This document shows, in pieces, positions 7,828 through 10,481 of a stretch of 10,481 nt of DNA. Location of the stretch: NCBI GenBank assembly GCA_030152125.1, contig JASLIR010000188.1, forward strand, positions 1 to 10,481. Direction: 5' to 3'. Below the pieces are notes generated by a model. That model had not been told where the DNA came from, made no database searches, and saw only the letters and a list, made by a program, of their open reading frames with translations. Every line of letters starts with the position of its first letter. Within the stretch, counting starts at the first letter, position 1. This stretch comes from Alkanindiges sp. GTDB lineage: Bacteria > Pseudomonadota > Gammaproteobacteria > Pseudomonadales > Moraxellaceae. Made by a program: the position numbers and the translations under genes.

Positions 7828-9585
7828 TTACACGGCGGCAGCAATGTCGCTGGCACTTTGCAGGCTGGTATTTAAGGTCACATTATGATTACGTGCCGTG
7901 TCAACCGTATATACTTTGTTCTTGATGGTATTCACAAAACGCCAGTCCGCCGACACGGTGGTCTGGTTAAAGGTTACCAGCAGATAGCCACGCTGATTTA
8001 AATTGGCATACTGTAACTCTTCAATCAGGTCAGTAAATGCACCTTCAGTGGCTGCTACTTGTGATGCTGGCAGATTCAGGTACTCTTCCAGGCCAGGTGA
8101 ACCTACCGATGATACGGCAAACTCCACACCAGGCTGCAGCACTTGTGGTGTTTGTTCGCTGATGGCGTTATGTAACTGGCTGTGCCAGGCATTATGGGTA
8201 TCACCAGCCAGTACTACCAGTTTTTTGTTAAACTTTAAGGCAGTCCTATACACGTTTTCACGCTCAACTGGATAGCCATCCCAGGCATCCAGATTATAAG
8301 GTATTACGGTATATAGACGTGCTTTTTCGGCATCAGTAACGGGTAGCCCCAACGCAATTTTCTGCTTGATAGTCAGCAATGCCACCACTGTTTGATTGAT
8401 AACCTCCAGATCCCGCGCTTCAAGTTGTAGCAGCAATTCGGCAGGAATCAGCATCTTACTCATTAATATCTGTTGACCCAGCACATTCCAGGTTGCGCTG
8501 GATGTGGCAATAGCATTTTGTAGCCAGGCCAGTTGGGTGGCCCCAAGCAGGGTACGGTCAGCATCTAATAGTTCAGTCTGGAATTTCACGCCATCAAACG
8601 CACCGGTGGTCGGGTTAATATAGTTCTTATATTCCAGTTGCTGTGAGCGGGCAATAATGCGGGTGTCCAGCATGATCAGGTTAACCAGGTTGCCAAAGTT
8701 AAACTGACGATAAATAGTTAAATAGTCGTTAGGGCTGGCAGGCCGGATGGGCATCCATTCAAAATAGGCTTTCAATGCAGCCGTTTTACGTTCGCTGAAA
8801 GAACCTTCACCCGGGTTGTGGTTTTCGGCACCATTCATCCACGCATCATTACTCAGCTCGTGGTCATCCCACACGGCAATCATGGCGGTATTGGCATGCA
8901 GGGTTTGCAGGTTGGTGTCGGTGCGGTACAGGGCGTAGCGCTTGCGGTAATCGTTCAGTTTAATGGTTTCGGTATTGTTATCGGCTGGCAGTGCCCGCCC
9001 CAGTGCATCTGCATCCTCGGTGGCATAACCACCCATACCATATTCGTAGGTGTAATCACCCAGATGCAGGAAGGCATCCAGATCATTATGCTTGGCCATT
9101 TCTGCATACACATGGAAATAGCCAGCCGGATAGTTGGAGCAGGAGCACACCGCCAGCTTCACCTGGCTTACATTGCCCATTGGCAGGGTTTTAGCACGGC
9201 CAACCGGTGAGGTAGTGCCATTACAGATAAAGCGGTAATAATAAATTTTATTGGCATCCAGTCCCGTTACGTCCACCTTAACGGTAAAGTCGGAACTGTC
9301 GCTGGTGCTGATTTTGCCGCTTTTTTTAATAACAGCAAATGTATTTGTTTCCGACACCTGCCAGCTGACTTCCACACTGACATTGGTTCTTTCCGGGCTA
9401 ACGCGGGTCCAGATAATCAGGCTGTTTGCCAGGGGGTCGCCACTGGCAACACCATGCTTGAAGCTAACACTAACTAATGGGTCATCATTGTTGTCATCAC
9501 AGCCAGTTAATGAGGCGGCACTGGACAATGCGCCAAATCCGAGGGCTGATGAAGTGAGAAAGTCGCGACGGCTAAATTTACTCAT
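7828..9585 (-). CDS. phoD: PhoD-type alkaline phosphatase, Tat-exported lipoprotein
   Basis: Metal-dependent phosphodiesterase/phosphomonoesterase of the PhoD family, expected to release phosphate from organic esters outside the cytoplasm. The 585-residue protein starts with a twin-arginine signal, SRRDFLT (5-11), a weakly hydrophobic stretch, and the lipobox LTGC with Cys29 as the lipid-modified residue. A PhoD N-terminal Ig-like domain spans about 40-135 (GVASGDPLANSLIIWTRVSP, 45-64). The metallophosphatase core follows: CSCSNY with Cys149 as the likely iron ligand, LHLGDYTYEYG (173-183), WDDHE (239-243), LDTR (306-309) and LAGDTHNAWH (459-468), with SSVGSPG (492-498) near the end. No key metal-binding motif is missing. 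Start CAT 9583-9585 gives a proper Tat n-region, with only a weak upstream GGAA as ribosome-binding site. It is convergent with the HxlR gene and divergent from the protease gene. Family assignment is strong; substrate preference is unknown. Confidence 0.93.
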   Translation of the reverse strand: MSKFSRRDFLTSSALGFGALSSAASLTGCDDNNDDPLVSVSFKHGVASGDPLANSLIIWTRVSPERTNVSVEVSWQVSETNTFAVIKKSGKISTSDSSDFTVKVDVTGLDANKIYYYRFICNGTTSPVGRAKTLPMGNVSQVKLAVCSCSNYPAGYFHVYAEMAKHNDLDAFLHLGDYTYEYGMGGYATEDADALGRALPADNNTETIKLNDYRKRYALYRTDTNLQTLHANTAMIAVWDDHELSNDAWMNGAENHNPGEGSFSERKTAALKAYFEWMPIRPASPNDYLTIYRQFNFGNLVNLIMLDTRIIARSQQLEYKNYINPTTGAFDGVKFQTELLDADRTLLGATQLAWLQNAIATSSATWNVLGQQILMSKMLIPAELLLQLEARDLEVINQTVVALLTIKQKIALGLPVTDAEKARLYTVIPYNLDAWDGYPVERENVYRTALKFNKKLVVLAGDTHNAWHSQLHNAISEQTPQVLQPGVEFAVSSVGSPGLEEYLNLPASQVAATEGAFTDLIEELQYANLNQRGYLLVTFNQTTVSADWRFVNTIKNKVYTVDTARNHNVTLNTSLQSASDIAAAV

Positions 9586-9626
9586 TTTTTAATAAATTCC
9601 ATGTAAGAGATGAATATGGTTGTTGC

Positions 9627-9660
9627 ATCCTAGGCAAGGAGTATGACAAAGCAATAACAA
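9627..9660 (-). promoter_or_regulatory. Pho-box-like promoter upstream of the PhoD-type phosphatase
   Basis: Read on the reverse strand, TTGTTAT TGCT TTGTCAT (9660 to 9643) forms two 7-base half-sites on an 11-base repeat, matching the PhoB half-site CTGTCAT at 5 and 6 of 7 positions. Ten bases further, TAGGAT (9632 to 9627) can serve as -10, with transcription starting about 35 bases before the start codon. This is the geometry of PhoB-activated promoters, where the Pho box replaces the -35. It suggests induction by phosphate starvation, which suits the gene. Confidence 0.5.
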
Positions 9661-9686
9661 GCGGGGCAAGTAGAGTTATTTGATAG

Positions 9687-9697
9687 CCGATAATCGG
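9687..9697. repeat. Short palindrome CCGATaATCGG in the divergent region
   Basis: Perfect 5-base arms around a single central base, between the two divergent genes and about 27 bases beyond the Pho-box-like site. It is a possible operator, but so short a palindrome is also expected by chance. Confidence 0.25.
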
Positions 9698-9731
9698 TAA
9701 ATACTGACTAAGTGATCAAATGGCGTTTGCA

Positions 9732-9746
9732 TTTTTGCTGCAAAAA
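9732..9746. repeat. Palindrome TTTTTGCtGCAAAAA upstream of the protease gene
   Basis: Perfect 7-base arms around one central base. The one-base centre makes it a duplex-DNA site rather than an RNA hairpin. It lies 54 bases upstream of the candidate -10 of the protease gene, where an activator could bind. No specific regulator is recognised. Confidence 0.35.
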
Positions 9747-9759
9747 ATCTGTGGAATAC

Positions 9760-9791
9760 CTGCTTAAAGCAGTCAACAATAAGGCTATAAA
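9760..9791 (+). promoter_or_regulatory. Candidate promoter and overlapping palindrome for the M48 protease gene
   Basis: TATAAA (9786-9791) is a good -10 and CTTAAA (9763-9768), 17 bases upstream, a weak -35. The palindrome CTGCTTaAAGCAG (9760-9772, perfect 6-base arms) overlaps the -35, so a protein bound there could control initiation. Transcription would begin near 9798, leaving a leader of about 25 bases before TTG 9823. Confidence 0.4.
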
Positions 9792-9810
9792 ATATTGCTT
9801 TGGTCTTATT

Positions 9811-9814
9811 GGAG
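9811..9814 (+). promoter_or_regulatory. Ribosome-binding site that sets the protease start
   Basis: GGAG, 8 bases before TTG 9823, is the only good Shine-Dalgarno match near the 5' end of this frame. It supports TTG 9823 over GTG 9709, which lies upstream of the likely promoter. Confidence 0.5.
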
Positions 9815-9822
9815 CGGCTTGC

Positions 9823-10481
9823 TTGGCCATTAAAATTATCCGTTTTTGTTCCGTGCTTGGTTTAAGCATTGCCCTGCTCAATAGCACACTGTGGGCGCAG
9901 GCTGCACAGACTTCCTTATTTGACTTGCCGGAACAGCCCAAGCCTAAAAGTGGTTTGGGCAACAGTTTTGATGTACCGAGTTTAGGTGCCACACCCGGCC
10001 TGCTGGAGCTGCAAAACGAACGAAAGATTGGCGAGATGGTATTGCGCCAGATTGGCAGGGAAGCACCTTTGCTGGAGGATGCCTGGACACAGGATGAACT
10101 GATGAAGGTATTCTCCAGGGTGTACAGTAATGCCTCTCTGGGTAGTCCTGTAGCGCTGGTGGTCATAGAGGATAACTCCATTAATGCGTTTGCTGTTCCC
10201 GGTGGTTTGTTTGCCCTGAATAGCGGTTTAATTTTGTCGGCGCGTAATATTGACGAGGTGGCTGGTGTAATTGGCCATGAAGTGGCACACGTCTCACAGC
10301 GTCATTACAGCCGTAGCAAGGATGCTTTTAAAAACCAGGGCCTGCTTAGCCTCGCTGGGATGCTGGCCAGTATTTTAATTGCCTCACAGGGTGGTGGTGA
10401 TGCAGCATCGGCAGTTGCTCTTGGTACACAGGCTGCACTGATTGACCGCCAGCTGTCTTATAGCCGTAATCCGGTCGGCTT
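9823..10481 (+). CDS. M48-family periplasmic metalloprotease (BepA-like), 3' end outside the window
   Basis: Zinc metalloprotease, N-terminal 219 residues, running off the right edge. With TTG 9823 as start, residues 1-27 form a classical Sec signal: AIKIIRF as the charged part, a hydrophobic run to about residue 24, and an AQA cleavage site. The protein should therefore be periplasmic. The catalytic motif HEVAH is at 152-156 in VIGHEVAHVSQRHYSR, and the upstream INAFAVPGGLFALNSGLI (about 125-142) is typical of M48 proteins such as BepA (YfgC) and LoiP, which act in outer-membrane protein quality control. The third zinc ligand and any TPR domain would lie beyond 10481, so BepA itself cannot be confirmed. 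No ATG lies in frame near the start. The frame is open back to the stop at 9706-9708, with GTG 9709 as an alternative. The family is certain; the start is likely. Confidence 0.88.
   Translation, partial: MAIKIIRFCSVLGLSIALLNSTLWAQAAQTSLFDLPEQPKPKSGLGNSFDVPSLGATPGLLELQNERKIGEMVLRQIGREAPLLEDAWTQDELMKVFSRVYSNASLGSPVALVVIEDNSINAFAVPGGLFALNSGLILSARNIDEVAGVIGHEVAHVSQRHYSRSKDAFKNQGLLSLAGMLASILIASQGGGDAASAVALGTQAALIDRQLSYSRNPVG

Noticed and set aside
8818..9210. Forward open frame of 130 codons inside the phosphatase gene
   Set aside because: It is antisense to conserved metal-binding motifs of the PhoD-type protein, and its repetitive Gly/Val/Ile composition is typical of a shadow frame.
9709..9711. 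GTG 9709 as start of the metalloprotease gene
   Set aside because: No ribosome-binding site precedes it, and it would place the likely promoter and the signal peptide inside the coding sequence.
9708..10181. Reverse-strand open frame of 157 codons
   Set aside because: It lies opposite the M48 protease gene, whose signal peptide and HEVAH motif are unmistakable. The reverse translation shows no recognisable domain.

Overview
The window looks like a chromosomal segment from a gammaproteobacterium, most likely in or near the Moraxellaceae (Pseudomonadales). LpxB and a Lol-type lipoprotein signal show a Gram-negative cell. A long HrpA and a long FabH2-type ketoacyl synthase (371 residues, as in Pseudomonas and Acinetobacter) point to that group. 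lpxB also stands apart from lpxD, fabZ and lpxA, unlike the enterobacterial arrangement. The genus is an inference; no rRNA or other marker is present.

Layout, left to right. Five forward genes come first: a small PlsC-like acyltransferase (53-622), the RNA helicase hrpA (796-4635), a ketoacyl-ACP synthase III (4737-5852), lpxB (5955-7130) and an HxlR-family regulator (7251-7706). They are separated by gaps of 101 to 173 bases. Several gaps hold hairpins or promoter-like sequence, so these look like mostly separate transcription units rather than a tight operon. A strong bidirectional terminator (7760-7801) separates the regulator from a convergent reverse-strand gene, a Tat-exported PhoD-type phosphatase lipoprotein (7828-9585). 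A 237-base divergent region (9586-9822) follows. It carries a Pho-box-like promoter for the phosphatase and a promoter plus several small palindromes in front of a forward M48 metalloprotease gene. That gene probably starts at TTG 9823 and runs off the right edge.

The common theme is the cell envelope: phospholipid acyl transfer, fatty-acid initiation, lipid A assembly, periplasmic phosphate scavenging and a periplasmic protease. hrpA and the HxlR regulator are the exceptions. No mobile element, CRISPR array, tRNA, rRNA or phage gene was seen, and no gene-free stretch exceeds 300 bases. I did not find a novel biological system. The best leads are regulatory: the Pho-box promoter, the HxlR operator and the divergent-region palindromes.
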